38,723 nucleotides of DNA from Bacteroides fragilis (GTDB taxonomy: Bacteria; Bacillota; Clostridia; Lachnospirales; Lachnospiraceae): contig JAMPFK010000021.1 in NCBI GenBank assembly GCA_023664485.1, positions 1 through 38,723 of the forward strand, in the 5' to 3' direction. The position numbers were made by a program, and so were the translations under genes. Positions 1 to 7,125 of the stretch are shown here, in pieces (position 1 is the first letter of the stretch; each line of letters begins with the position of its first letter). The notes beneath the pieces are model-generated. The model did no database searches. It was not told the DNA's origin and saw only the letters and a list, made by a program, of their open reading frames with translations.

Positions 1-1378
1 TAAGGTTTTTCAGCTTCAAAACCATTGCATCCGCATGGTCAATATTCTCACAGAAGACGATAGTTTTTGCATATCTGCAGTCGTTTTCCTTCATATAATC
101 TGTGATTCTTCTTGCAACAATTTCCTGCCTTTCCTCCACAACAATAGTCCTGTCAAAATCTTTTTGTGTATATACCCTGTCTTCCAGGGGATTCCCTTCT
201 ACATCCAGCTTGCCTGTTGGCGGTCTGTATCCTTCTTTATCAATATTAAGTTCAACAGAAATAACCCTGTATGGGGCAAGAAAGCCATCCTCTATGCCCT
301 GTTTCAACGAATAAGTATACAACGGCTTATCATCCGTTTCCGCACAAAAATAATTGATATTCGACACATCTTCTGTTTCTTTTGGTGTAGCAGTCAGTCC
401 GAGCTGTGTCGCAGAAGCAAAATATTCCAATATTTCGTGCCAGTTAGAATCCAGATCAGCAGAACCCCTATGACACTCATCCACAATAATCATATCAAAG
501 AAATCAGACGGAAGTTCCTTATAATAATCCCTGTCTTTGCTCTTTAACTGTTGATAAAGCGCTGTATATACCTCATAGGCAGTATCCTTCTTTATATTTG
601 CACTCTTCATTTTCACCATAACACCCAAATCCACAAACGGTTTGAAGTCTTTCTGCATGGTCTGGTCTGCCAGTGCATTTCGATCTACCAGATACAGGAT
701 TTTCTTTTTGGCCTTACTTTTCCACAATCTCCATACAATCTGAAATGCAGTAAAGGTCTTGCCTGTTCCTGTTGCCATAACAAGGAGCATTCTGTTTTTA
801 CCCTGAGCAATCGCATCAACCACCCTGTTTATGGCAATTCTTTGATAGTATCTTGGCTTCTTAGGCTTCGCTTTTGAAGTATCGATGTAGTAAGGCTGAT
901 TAATCAGTCTGACTTCATCTTCCGATAGCCCTTTTTCCTTAATATACCTGTCCCACAACTCTTCGGGATATGGAAAATTCTGCATCCGCAACTTGTCATT
1001 ATTCTTATGAAGGATCAAATCTTCTTCGATTAAATCTATCCCATTTGTCGTATATGCAAATGGGATATCCAGAATTTCAGCATATGAAAGAACCTGCTGA
1101 TACCCCTCCATTGCACTATGGCCTTTCCCCTTTGCTTCTACCAATGCCAAAGGAATGTTATCTTTAAACAGCAGAAGATAATCTGCTTTTTTCTTATCTC
1201 CCCTTGATACCTTATCACCGTCAATATTTACCCTGCCATCCGTAAAGTAATATTCCATGATGATATTATCAGAATTTTCTTCTCCCCATCTTTCCTGAAT
1301 AATCGGAGTAATGTATTTCTTTTTCGTATTCTCTTCGTTTTTCTGCTGCTCTGCAATTTCTTCAGATGTCAACTGCAT
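1..1378 (-). CDS. hsdR: Type I restriction enzyme R subunit (HsdR), 5' part, runs off left edge
   Basis: This is the motor/nuclease subunit of a type I restriction-modification complex, which translocates and cuts unmodified DNA. Reading from 1378 gives 459 open codons before the window edge. The N-terminal nuclease domain shows an Asp in KKADY (about residue 66) and the EAK motif (81-83) of a PD-(D/E)xK site. The SF2 helicase part has Walker A MATGTGKT (201-208), motif II DECHR (300-304), motif III-like LTATP (328-332) and the start of the second RecA lobe (KTIVFCENIDHAD). The ATG at 1376-1378 follows a GGAGAAAGGA ribosome site. The C-terminal third and any hsdM/hsdS genes lie outside the window. 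The small winged-helix gene just upstream on the same strand probably belongs to the locus. The family call is firm; the subtype is not resolved. Confidence 0.93.
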   Translation of the reverse strand, partial: MQLTSEEIAEQQKNEENTKKKYITPIIQERWGEENSDNIIMEYYFTDGRVNIDGDKVSRGDKKKADYLLLFKDNIPLALVEAKGKGHSAMEGYQQVLSYAEILDIPFAYTTNGIDLIEEDLILHKNNDKLRMQNFPYPEELWDRYIKEKGLSEDEVRLINQPYYIDTSKAKPKKPRYYQRIAINRVVDAIAQGKNRMLLVMATGTGKTFTAFQIVWRLWKSKAKKKILYLVDRNALADQTMQKDFKPFVDLGVMVKMKSANIKKDTAYEVYTALYQQLKSKDRDYYKELPSDFFDMIIVDECHRGSADLDSNWHEILEYFASATQLGLTATPKETEDVSNINYFCAETDDKPLYTYSLKQGIEDGFLAPYRVISVELNIDKEGYRPPTGKLDVEGNPLEDRVYTQKDFDRTIVVEERQEIVARRITDYMKENDCRYAKTIVFCENIDHADAMVLKLKNL

Positions 1379-1429
1379 ATTCCTTTCTCCTTTAATTCTT
1401 TCTATTGTAGTTTATTGGATGTCCCATTT

Positions 1430-1693
1430 TCAGGACTTGAATTTCTTCATTATCTTTTTCGCTTCATCCATCAGAATATATCTGCCTTTCGTATTGTTAT
1501 AGATCTGAACATAACCATTATCGATTAACTCATTCAGTACCATGTTCACCTTTGCCTTGCTGCATCCAAGAGCATCTGCTATCTCCTGTTGGGTAATAGG
1601 GCATATTTCCGCATGGTTAATCTCTATCTGATGCTCATATAATGTTTTTAATACAAAATACCTGTCATTTGTGAAAAATTCTATCTTGTTCAT
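1430..1693 (-). CDS. Small winged-helix transcriptional regulator upstream of hsdR
   Basis: An 87-residue protein that is essentially one winged helix-turn-helix: the ITQQEIADALGCSKAKVNMV segment (about 33-52) reads as helix 2-turn-recognition helix, followed by a wing (YVQIYNNTKGRYIL). It resembles MarR/Lrp-like single-domain regulators. I chose the ATG at 1693 because AAAGG lies 9 nt upstream of it; an in-frame ATG at 1702 would have the ribosome site touching the start codon. It ends 51 nt before hsdR on the same strand, so it is probably cotranscribed and may time expression of the restriction gene. A palindrome over its own -10 box suggests autoregulation (inference). Confidence 0.75.
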   Translation of the reverse strand: MNKIEFFTNDRYFVLKTLYEHQIEINHAEICPITQQEIADALGCSKAKVNMVLNELIDNGYVQIYNNTKGRYILMDEAKKIMKKFKS

Positions 1694-1726
1694 TACTCTC
1701 ATCCTTTATGTTCAAAATTTTGTTCC

Positions 1727-1762
1727 ATAATGTCATTATAATGCTTCTACGTCAGATTGCAA
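1727..1762 (-). promoter_or_regulatory. Promoter and candidate operator of the regulator-hsdR unit
   Basis: On the minus strand TTGCAA (1757-1762) and TATAAT (1735-1740) are separated by 16 nt, a good sigma-A promoter. The palindrome ATAATGNCATTAT (1727-1739) overlaps the -10 box and the likely transcription start, where a small winged-helix dimer could block initiation. The promoter is seen directly; the operator role is inferred. Confidence 0.6.
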
Positions 1763-1789
1763 GCGAATTTGTGTATGATAAACCTTTAT

Positions 1790-2033
1790 CCCATACACGG
1801 AAACGGAAGTATTCATTTGACAAACGAGGAAAAACACTATCAGGCAAAGCACACCGGATCAATGCACGGAATTCCAAAAACTATATTGCTGTGCCGGCAA
1901 AAGGCATCAACAAAGTTGAACCGTAAAAAGAAGCGAAGTATTCTTTGCGGGTTTAGGCGAAAATATTGACAGCGAAGAAAACAAAATAAGGCCTGTTGTT
2001 GTGTTGCAATCTGATTTTTACAATAATTGCTGA
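1790..2033 (+). pseudogene. Decayed PemK/MazF-type toxin gene
   Basis: The end of this stretch (about 1927-2030) translates as VFFAGLGENIDSEENKIRPV plus VVLQSDFYNN, which closely matches the first beta-strands of PemK/MazF-type endoribonucleases (pattern: YxAxLGxNIGSEQxxxRPVVVLQN). The lead-in helix typical of the Firmicutes versions (NEEKHYQAKHTG, then CRQKASTKLNRKKK) lies upstream in a different reading frame, so at least one frameshift separates the halves. A TGA at 2031-2033 ends the reading before the remaining strands. No adjacent antitoxin is visible. After it, at about 2070-2160, a short open stretch without a start (LFKQWQKDWYISYEKKE...) may be the tail of another lost gene. It is non-functional as a full toxin. 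Confidence 0.6.
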
Positions 2034-2272
2034 ATATTCCGGGTTTGCCTTTCATAGTAAAGAATTTCAGTAAAAATATCTGTTCAAACAATGGCAAAAA
2101 GATTGGTACATTAGTTATGAGAAAAAGGAGAGTCATGGGGATAAGCTGGTGTTTAGGTTTCAGAATGTGCTATAACTGATGAGGGAGAGTTGTAGTTTTA
2201 GAAATTTTATGAGTTAAATTCTTGTATTAAAAGCAGTTTTTGAGTATACTAAAGATACATTTAGAGAAAGAG

Positions 2273-2452
2273 ATGGGTTGCATGAGTCCAGCACAGCAGA
2301 TTTTGGATTATCGGAGAGAAATAGATGAAAACCAGAAGCAGATACGGGAAATGGTAATGGAAATCTATCATGACATTGCAGCGGGAAAAGGCCGGGACTG
2401 CAACGAATTTTTTGAAGAACTGGAGAAAAAGTATTCTAATGACAGAGTATAA
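2273..2452 (+). CDS. Antitoxin of a RelE/ParE-type toxin-antitoxin pair
   Basis: A 59-residue helical, charged protein (SPAQQILDYRREIDENQK, ending FFEELEKKYSNDRV) of the size and layout of the small antitoxins that precede RelE/ParE toxins in Lachnospiraceae. It lies directly before, and overlaps by 14 nt, a gene with clear RelE/ParE similarity, which is the main basis for the call. The start could be the ATG at 2273 or at 2282; GAGAAAGAG upstream is a weak ribosome site for either. A TTG at 2240 would lengthen it but has no convincing ribosome site. No DNA-binding domain is evident. Confidence 0.65.
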   Translation: MGCMSPAQQILDYRREIDENQKQIREMVMEIYHDIAAGKGRDCNEFFEELEKKYSNDRV

Positions 2453-2770
2453 GGTGATTACCCTGCCGCTGGCAGAGGAGGACATTGCAGACCAGACAGA
2501 TTACATTGCCTTTGAATGAAGTCCCTGGAAACTGCGGTTAATATGGTAAGGGAATTTAAGAAAGTAATCAACAGCCTGCGTCTGTTTCCGCAAAGCCACG
2601 AATTGGACGAGGATGAGGAACTGGCAACATATGGCATCCGGAAGACGTATTATAAAAATTATAAAATCTACTTTCTGATTGATGAGAGGGATCAGACTGT
2701 ATACATATTGAGAGTTTTTCATATGCTGGTGGACAGCAAGGAAAAGATTTTGAGAATTTTCAAAGCGTAA
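2439..2770 (+). pseudogene. RelE/ParE-family toxin gene interrupted by a one-base frameshift
   Basis: Two overlapping frames together give a complete RelE/ParE toxin of about 110 residues. The first, from ATG 2439, reads MTEYKVITLPLAEEDIADQ up to IAFE and stops at TGA 2517-2519. The second, from ATG 2516, continues KSLETAVNMVREFKK through RKTYYKNYKIYFLIDE to VFHMLVDSKEKILRIF. The core toxin fold, with its basic RKTYYKNYK strand, is all in the second part. Adding one base near 2516 would join the frames as IAFE-L-KSLETAV. The stop and second ATG overlap as ATGA, so coupled translation of two pieces is conceivable, but an inactivating deletion is the simplest reading. The antitoxin overlaps its 5' end. 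Confidence 0.8.
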
Positions 2771-2803
2771 AGATAATAAAAAGCCTTTGAGTTACAAAAC
2801 TAT

Positions 2804-2832
2804 TTGAAACTATATATTATATATGCTATAAT
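2804..2832 (+). promoter_or_regulatory. Sigma-A promoter of the small hydrophobic toxin gene
   Basis: TTGAAA (2804-2809), a 17-nt spacer and a perfect TATAAT (2827-2832). Transcription would begin near 2839, just before the 5' arm of the long-range inverted repeat, leaving a leader of about 83 nt before the toxin start codon. Confidence 0.75.
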
Positions 2833-2840
2833 CCGCATAT

Positions 2841-3096
2841 GGGAAACCAGAGAGCCAAAGGCGGCTTACCCTCCATTTTCGGAGGGGCTACCCTCCAGAC
2901 GAAAGAAAGGAGGGCGATACAATGCACGTTACATATTCTGACTTGTTTCAGTTTTGTATACTATTAGTTGCCCTCGTGGGATTATGTTACACGATCTTCC
3001 GGGGAAGAAAATAGCCGCCACTATTCGCAGTAGTGACGGCCAGACTTTAAAAAGTTTGACTTAACATTGAGGGTAGGCCGCTTCTCTGGCTTTCCC
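2841..3096. repeat. Long-range inverted repeat pairing the 5' and 3' ends of the toxin mRNA
   Basis: The segment at about 2841-2873 (GGGAAACCAGAGAGCC, then GGCGGCTTACCCTC) is nearly complementary to 3069-3096 (GAGGGTAGGCCGCTTC, then TCTGGCTTTCCC). The arms enclose the 30-codon toxin gene. Pairing between the mRNA ends is a known way in which type I toxin messages are kept translationally silent. The pairing is seen in the sequence; the function is inferred by analogy. Confidence 0.6.
2922..3014 (+). CDS. Putative holin-like (TxpA-type) small membrane toxin of a type I toxin-antitoxin locus
   Basis: A 30-residue peptide: a short polar start (MHVTYSDLFQ), one hydrophobic segment (about residues 10-24, FCILLVALVGLCYTI) and a basic tail (FRGRK). 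Length, layout and the hairpin straight after the stop codon match the putative holin-like toxins common in Firmicutes chromosomes and mobile elements. AAAGGAGG lies about 9 nt before the ATG at 2922. It has its own strong promoter, a long-range inverted repeat around it, and an opposing promoter at its 3' side that would make an antisense RNA. Overproduced peptides of this family damage the membrane (family knowledge). Confidence 0.72.
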   Translation: MHVTYSDLFQFCILLVALVGLCYTIFRGRK

Positions 3097-3098
3097 TT
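3005..3098 (-). ncRNA. Predicted antisense RNA (antitoxin) opposite the toxin mRNA 3' end
   Basis: A minus-strand transcript starting near 3098 from the promoter at 3105-3133 would overlap the toxin 3' untranslated region. It would reach the hairpin 3014-3040 (CCGTCACTA/TAGTGGCGG arms), which on this strand is followed by TATTTTCTT and could terminate it. The resulting RNA of about 90 nt would be complementary to the toxin mRNA tail, as in TxpA/RatA-type systems. Ends are estimated from promoter and hairpin positions only. Confidence 0.5.
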
Positions 3099-3104
3099 TT
3101 TCAT

Positions 3105-3133
3105 ATCATAACATACCCCCGGTCTTGTTTCAA
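3105..3133 (-). promoter_or_regulatory. Promoter of the predicted antisense RNA
   Basis: Read on the minus strand: TTGAAA (3128-3133), 17-nt spacer, TATGAT (3105-3110). It points towards the toxin gene and there is no coding sequence to serve in that direction, which supports an antisense RNA. Confidence 0.6.
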
Positions 3134-3361
3134 CACTTTTTCATCTAATATTTCCGCTTACCATTAAATCAGATAAACAGCAATTTATCTGATTTACTTG
3201 TTGTTGTACAGAGCAGCCTGTTTTTGGTAAATGTTGGTGGCATAAAGACCAGACGGCTAACCTTAAACGGGAAGCCGCCCCAGCCTTATCCCAGATCCCA
3301 CAAGGCTGTCTTTAAATTAATTTTATCTAAAAATTTGTTTGTAATAAAATAATATCTTATA
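3134..3361. repeat. Non-coding stretch with two inverted repeats
   Basis: A perfect 12-bp inverted repeat (AAATCAGATAAA at 3166-3177 and its complement at 3184-3195, 6-nt loop) lies in the first part. A second potential hairpin, CAGCCTT...AAGGCTG, lies at about 3282-3309, shortly before the AT-rich 3' end of the minus-strand operon. No gene is evident. Either structure could be a terminator or a leftover of element insertion. Confidence 0.4.
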
Positions 3362-3739
3362 TTATTTTAAATCTGTATTCAACAACGCATCAAACTTTAA
3401 TTTTGAGCCAACTACATTTTCAATAATTTTTTCTGCTATTTGTCCATTAGTTTCTTTGCTCCCTAATGGAATATTATAATTTTTTGCAATAATTTTCAAA
3501 TCTGCTTTTAACAATGAAAGGGTGTTAATATATTCTATAGCTTCTTCTCTTGTTGTGAATTCTTCTATTTTACTGCATACTTCCTCTAAGCAAATTTGTG
3601 TTGCTGGCGTATTTATTATTTCCTTTTCCATTTCAAATTTTATTTTTGCCTTTTTTGAAAGCAATAATTGTAACTGTTCTTCTGATAAACGGTCTAAAAA
3701 ATCAAATACTGTTTTTAGTAATTGTACCTGCTCTTTCAC
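3362..3739 (-). CDS. Small protein cotranscribed with the ParA-like ATPase; possible SAP/HeH-like DNA-binding end
   Basis: A 125-residue protein starting 2 nt after the ParA-like stop codon, so the two are almost certainly one operon. The first 60 residues are predominantly charged helix (VFDFLDRLSEEQLQLLLSKK). The last 50 (LLKADLKIIAKNYNIP, then NGQIAEKIIENVVGSKL) resemble the helix-extension-helix layout of SAP/HeH/Rho-N modules that bind nucleic acids. Its position suggests a ParB-like adaptor or DNA-binding partner, but no ParB motif is present. Function is unproven. Confidence 0.6.
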   Translation of the reverse strand: MKEQVQLLKTVFDFLDRLSEEQLQLLLSKKAKIKFEMEKEIINTPATQICLEEVCSKIEEFTTREEAIEYINTLSLLKADLKIIAKNYNIPLGSKETNGQIAEKIIENVVGSKLKFDALLNTDLK

Positions 3740-3741
3740 TT

Positions 3742-4629
3742 TTATATACCAACCTTTCCCATAAATTCAGTAGTTAAATCTTTCAATTCAGATACTACCT
3801 GACCATATGTACCCCCAACACCCACTCTTTGACAGACAACAGGGATTCCATACTCTGGCGCATCAGCATAAATAGTTTTATTTTCTCTAATCTTTGAATC
3901 AAAAATATCTATTTTATTTCTCTTTAACTGCTGGATATACACTTTTTGTGCAGATATTGGTTCATTATTTCTAACAGCTATCATTGTAGCAATTACTCCT
4001 AAAAATGTAGGGTTTACCCTTTCTCTTTCATCTGTAATATAATCATTAAATTGTTTAACTAAACTAACAACATGATTCTTTAACTGATTTATTCCCAGTG
4101 TTGAAAGATAATCCATCTTCGCAGGAACAATATAATAATCACTCGCTATCAAAGCATTTTTTGTAACAATGCTAAAATTAGGCGGGCAATCGAATAATAC
4201 TATATCATATTGTCCCTTAAGTTTATTTAATTCATTCTTTATATATGAATACGTCTTTACAAAATTATTTCTATGTTGCCTCTCAGTTCCTGCTGATAAA
4301 CCAGCCGCCAGTTCTATATCGACATCAATTAATCCTAAATGGGAACAAATCAAGTCAACACCGCTTTTTTTGACAATCAACTCTTTGAATGAAGGAACAG
4401 GCTTTGTTCCATCAATAATTGAGTCAAACCAATATTTTATTGTTTTTTCTTTCTCATACGTTTTACTCCATTCCTCAACTCTCATATAAGAAAATGTAAG
4501 ATTAGTTTGTGGGTCTAAATCTATTACCAGTACCTTTTTTCCTCTGCAGACCATCTCCGAAGCTAAATTAGCAGTTATGGTAGTTTTTCCCACTCCACCT
4601 TTGTAATTAATAACTGATACTACTTTCAC
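3742..4629 (-). CDS. ParA/Soj-family (MinD-like) P-loop ATPase
   Basis: A 295-residue ParA-type ATPase as used for partition of plasmids, integrative elements or chromosomes. It shows the deviant Walker A KGGVGKTT (10-17, signature lysine at 10), the A' motif VIDLDPQTN (35-43) and Walker B VLFDCPP (144-150). Length fits small ParA proteins without an N-terminal helix-turn-helix. The GTG start at 4627-4629 follows AAGGAGG at 8-nt spacing. It is the first gene of a two-gene unit with the SAP-like protein. Its low GC and surroundings (toxin-antitoxin remnants, restriction gene, decayed genes) suggest it came with a mobile element. No parS-like repeats were recognised. Confidence 0.88.
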   Translation of the reverse strand: MKVVSVINYKGGVGKTTITANLASEMVCRGKKVLVIDLDPQTNLTFSYMRVEEWSKTYEKEKTIKYWFDSIIDGTKPVPSFKELIVKKSGVDLICSHLGLIDVDIELAAGLSAGTERQHRNNFVKTYSYIKNELNKLKGQYDIVLFDCPPNFSIVTKNALIASDYYIVPAKMDYLSTLGINQLKNHVVSLVKQFNDYITDERERVNPTFLGVIATMIAVRNNEPISAQKVYIQQLKRNKIDIFDSKIRENKTIYADAPEYGIPVVCQRVGVGGTYGQVVSELKDLTTEFMGKVGI

Positions 4630-4677
4630 TTTTGTAACCTCCTTGGATTCAGTTTCTATTGTCCATATTAAACATTA

Positions 4678-5010
4678 TTATATCACCCCGAAATATCTAA
4701 ATACACCCATAACAGCAGCCTCTTTTTCAGGTGGACATTTTGGTACTTTTGCCTCTTCACTCCTGGGCAGATTATAATTATCTCTTTTTTCAATCCCGCA
4801 CCTTTCCTTTATCTGCGCAATATAAAGACTTGATACATTTAAACCATATTTTCCTTCACATGCTCCTTTATTTTCCCATAGGCAGCCTTCCCGCTGGCGT
4901 ATAATTACTCTCTACATCGGGCTCCATTATTATCTCAATTTCAGGTGTATCTTTTTTGAGGGATAATTTTACAACCGTCTCAACGTATTTACCATTGCCC
5001 AAACCTATTT
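4678..5010 (-). pseudogene. Stray C-terminal fragment of an RlmD/TrmA-family methyltransferase
   Basis: Joined across at least two frameshifts, this encodes GKYVETVVKLSLKKD, then AGKAAYGKIKEHVKE, KYGLNVSSLYIAQIKERCG, IEKRDNYNLPRSEEAK and CPPEKEAAVMGVFRYFGVI. It matches segment by segment the C-terminal extension of the intact rlmD at 7126-8787 (NIEVVCLLSK, ESKATYEEIKEYV, GLKVSNLCIAQVKGKCGIK, RENYNKPKSD). Nothing of the catalytic part is present. It abuts the end of a decayed AAA ATPase in the same orientation. The two copies are well diverged, so it is not a fresh duplication; it may be the displaced 3' end of an rlmD copy brought by an integrated element. Confidence 0.65.
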
Positions 5011-5024
5011 CCATATCATATTCA

Positions 5025-5580
5025 ATGATAGAAAACTTCCTGTGCAGTTCTGCGTCGTTCTTCATCGCTCAAAAAATACAAATAATCCATATCATCCAAA
5101 CTATTTGTTCTCTCTTGCATGTGGCTATCGCCGTTAAGCACAAGCCTGTACATTAGATTCTTGAAATAATCAATATAATCCTTGTCTCCAGTCTGCTGCA
5201 GGATTGTATCATCACAGGAAATATCTGCTATTCCTGTTTTATACACAAATGTTGAAAATGCTTCCAGCACCTCGCATTAAGTTTCCAATAATCAGATTGT
5301 TATTCTCATCCTCGTATTTTAACACGCGAACTAACATAATCTTCATTAAACACATGAATGCACTGAGTATCCGAGAAAACAGTATCTTCCTGATCAAGCA
5401 ATGTAGCTTGGACTATATTCATCAACTACATCTCCTTTTGCTTTACGCACAGCCCTAGAAATTGTACTCTTTCCAAAACCATTTTTTCCGTAAAGAAGTG
5501 GTATTCTATCTTCATGCATAAATAATTCCAACTCAGTTTCTTCAGAAAAAACCGCCTTTAAATTTTATCTTTTTTAGCAT
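5025..5580 (-). pseudogene. Decayed RloC/AAA-type ATPase gene with internal deletion and frameshifts
   Basis: The ATG at 5578-5580 follows GGAGG. Past one frameshift the reading gives HEDRIPLLYGKNGFGKSTIS, a Walker A motif (GKNGFGKST), and past another CIHVFNEDYV, both typical of the N-terminus of the large AAA family that includes RloC-like nucleases. The reading then jumps directly to a typical C-terminal part (LEAFSTFVYKTGI, then RLVLNGDSHMQERTNSLDD and YLYFLSDEERRRTAQEV). The several-hundred-residue coiled-coil middle is missing. At least three frameshifts and a large deletion make it non-functional. Such ATPases usually belong to defence islands. The exact subfamily is uncertain because only the ends survive. 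Confidence 0.65.
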
Positions 5581-5693
5581 CTTATCCTCCCATAAAGCTG
5601 TTTGAAAATGCCTGAGTATATCCATAATAGCCTTTTCTTAACCTGTCCGATGTAAAAATATAACTGAAACTGTCGTTGATTTTTCACATATAA

Positions 5694-7013
5694 TTATTGA
5701 ATAACAATCCAACTCCCATCACGCTTTGAACCAATTCTTTCTATGACTTTTTTATTCTGCAAAGAAATAAATGCACGTTCTATAGTCCTTTTTGTCACAC
5801 CTATCTTTACCGCCAATTCATCAGAAGTGTATGCCGAATCTTCTATTAGCAAAGAAACAACTTTCTTTTCAGTTTTATTCAAACCGACATTCAAACCGAC
5901 ACTTTCCGTTTTTAACTTAGCCAAAACTTCTTCATCAAATGGAATAGTACAACGGATATAATTAGCTTCTATTTCAAAAACTTCTTCTCCGTACTTCTTT
6001 ACAATGGTTGGAATCCCATGTCCAGTATGTTCGGTTAATCCTATGCTGAGAAAAATTCTCATTAGTGTTGCATTTCTTGGTTTACTGATTCCTTCAAAGA
6101 ATTGCTCTTTTGTCATACCACTTGGCAGACCACCATGAGATAAAATTTCCAAACGATTGTCAAACATTGAAATTTGTGGTTCTGTAATTGTCCAGTCATT
6201 ATAAACCAAGGCGTTTAATATTGCTTCATTGACACAGTCAAAATTAAATAAATAACTGTCTTTTCTTGGTCTGACTGTTGTATCAGAAATACAGATGTTT
6301 TCTGCTTGAAGTCGATTTTTGATTTTATCATAAGAAGTGATAATACACCTATATCCATAATCACTTCGTTCAGAAATCGCCGATTTATCTTTTCCCCTAA
6401 ACTTCACAAATATCAAAGGAACATTATTTCTATCTGCCAATAATTCAGCTAAAAGATTGTAATCTCCATTTTGATTTCTTAAATTTAGGTTTGCTTCAAA
6501 AGTTTTTTCATCTAAGTGATAATCTTTTTCACTATAATAAATCTTCAATTCCTTAAATGATAAATCCAATTGACTTGCTCTCTTTTTTAACATATATTCT
6601 GAATCAATAAATTTATTTTCGTATCGAACTCGAATCTGTTCCGTTGTCATTTCTCTGCAGGTTGTTCCAACTCTTATTGAACAGCCAGCAGATGAAAAAC
6701 CATATTTCTTCCTGCAATAAATATGGTTAATTCCCTTTGATACATTAACGACAATCAATGTTTTTCCACCCTCAAATCGGATTTCCGAACTCACTTCATC
6801 TTGTGGGTTGGGTTCAATTTGCGTAGTTATAATATCGGATATTTTCTTAAAGATTTCATCAATTTTATCAACACCGACAACCGTCCCATCATCTTTAACG
6901 CCGACGATAATTGTACCACCGGAAGCATTTAAAAATGAAACAATTTCTTTGCAAATAACATCCGTATACTTTTCTTTCAACTCCAAAGTTTCTGATTCAA
7001 TATATTTTGACAT
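5694..7013 (-). CDS. AlbA_2 (Schlafen-type) and HATPase_c_4 domain protein, putative transcriptional regulator
   Basis: A 439-residue protein with the usual order of this family. The N-terminal AlbA_2/Schlafen-like domain covers about 1-125 (ESETLELKEKY, FLNASGGTIIVGVKDDG, YGFSSAGCSIRVGTT). A middle and HATPase_c_4 region follows (NEAILNALVYNDW, ISMFDNRLEILSHGGLPSG, GLTEHTGHGIPTIVKKYG), then a VGLNVGLN linker and a C-terminal winged helix (TSDELAVKIGVTKRTIERA). The ATG at 7013 follows AGGTGAT. It stands alone between decayed genes and rlmD. The family is common in mobile and defence islands; whether it acts on DNA or RNA is not settled here. The 12-bp repeat coding for VGLN also occurs in its promoter. 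Confidence 0.85.
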   Translation of the reverse strand: MSKYIESETLELKEKYTDVICKEIVSFLNASGGTIIVGVKDDGTVVGVDKIDEIFKKISDIITTQIEPNPQDEVSSEIRFEGGKTLIVVNVSKGINHIYCRKKYGFSSAGCSIRVGTTCREMTTEQIRVRYENKFIDSEYMLKKRASQLDLSFKELKIYYSEKDYHLDEKTFEANLNLRNQNGDYNLLAELLADRNNVPLIFVKFRGKDKSAISERSDYGYRCIITSYDKIKNRLQAENICISDTTVRPRKDSYLFNFDCVNEAILNALVYNDWTITEPQISMFDNRLEILSHGGLPSGMTKEQFFEGISKPRNATLMRIFLSIGLTEHTGHGIPTIVKKYGEEVFEIEANYIRCTIPFDEEVLAKLKTESVGLNVGLNKTEKKVVSLLIEDSAYTSDELAVKIGVTKRTIERAFISLQNKKVIERIGSKRDGSWIVIQ

Positions 7014-7033
7014 TTCACATCACCTCAATTTGA

Positions 7034-7066
7034 ATTATATATTGTATACCGACATTCAAACCGACA
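7034..7066 (-). promoter_or_regulatory. Promoter region of the AlbA_2 gene with a 12-bp direct repeat
   Basis: TATAAT reads on the minus strand at 7034-7039. Upstream, covering the -35 position, lies a 19-bp stretch (7048-7066) made of 1.6 copies of a 12-bp unit (ACCGACATTCAA on the plus strand). The identical 19 bp occur inside the gene at 5883-5901. No good -35 hexamer is seen, which is consistent with a regulator-dependent promoter (inference). Confidence 0.45.
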
Positions 7067-7125
7067 TTTTCTATTTTTAAATCATTTTAAAATATATAAA
7101 TGCATCTTTTATTGCTTCCTTCTTT

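Noticed and set aside
35..877. Plus-strand open frames of 60-170 codons across the left end
   Set aside because: They lie opposite the hsdR reading frame, which has clear helicase and nuclease motifs; no motif or ribosome site supports the plus-strand frames.
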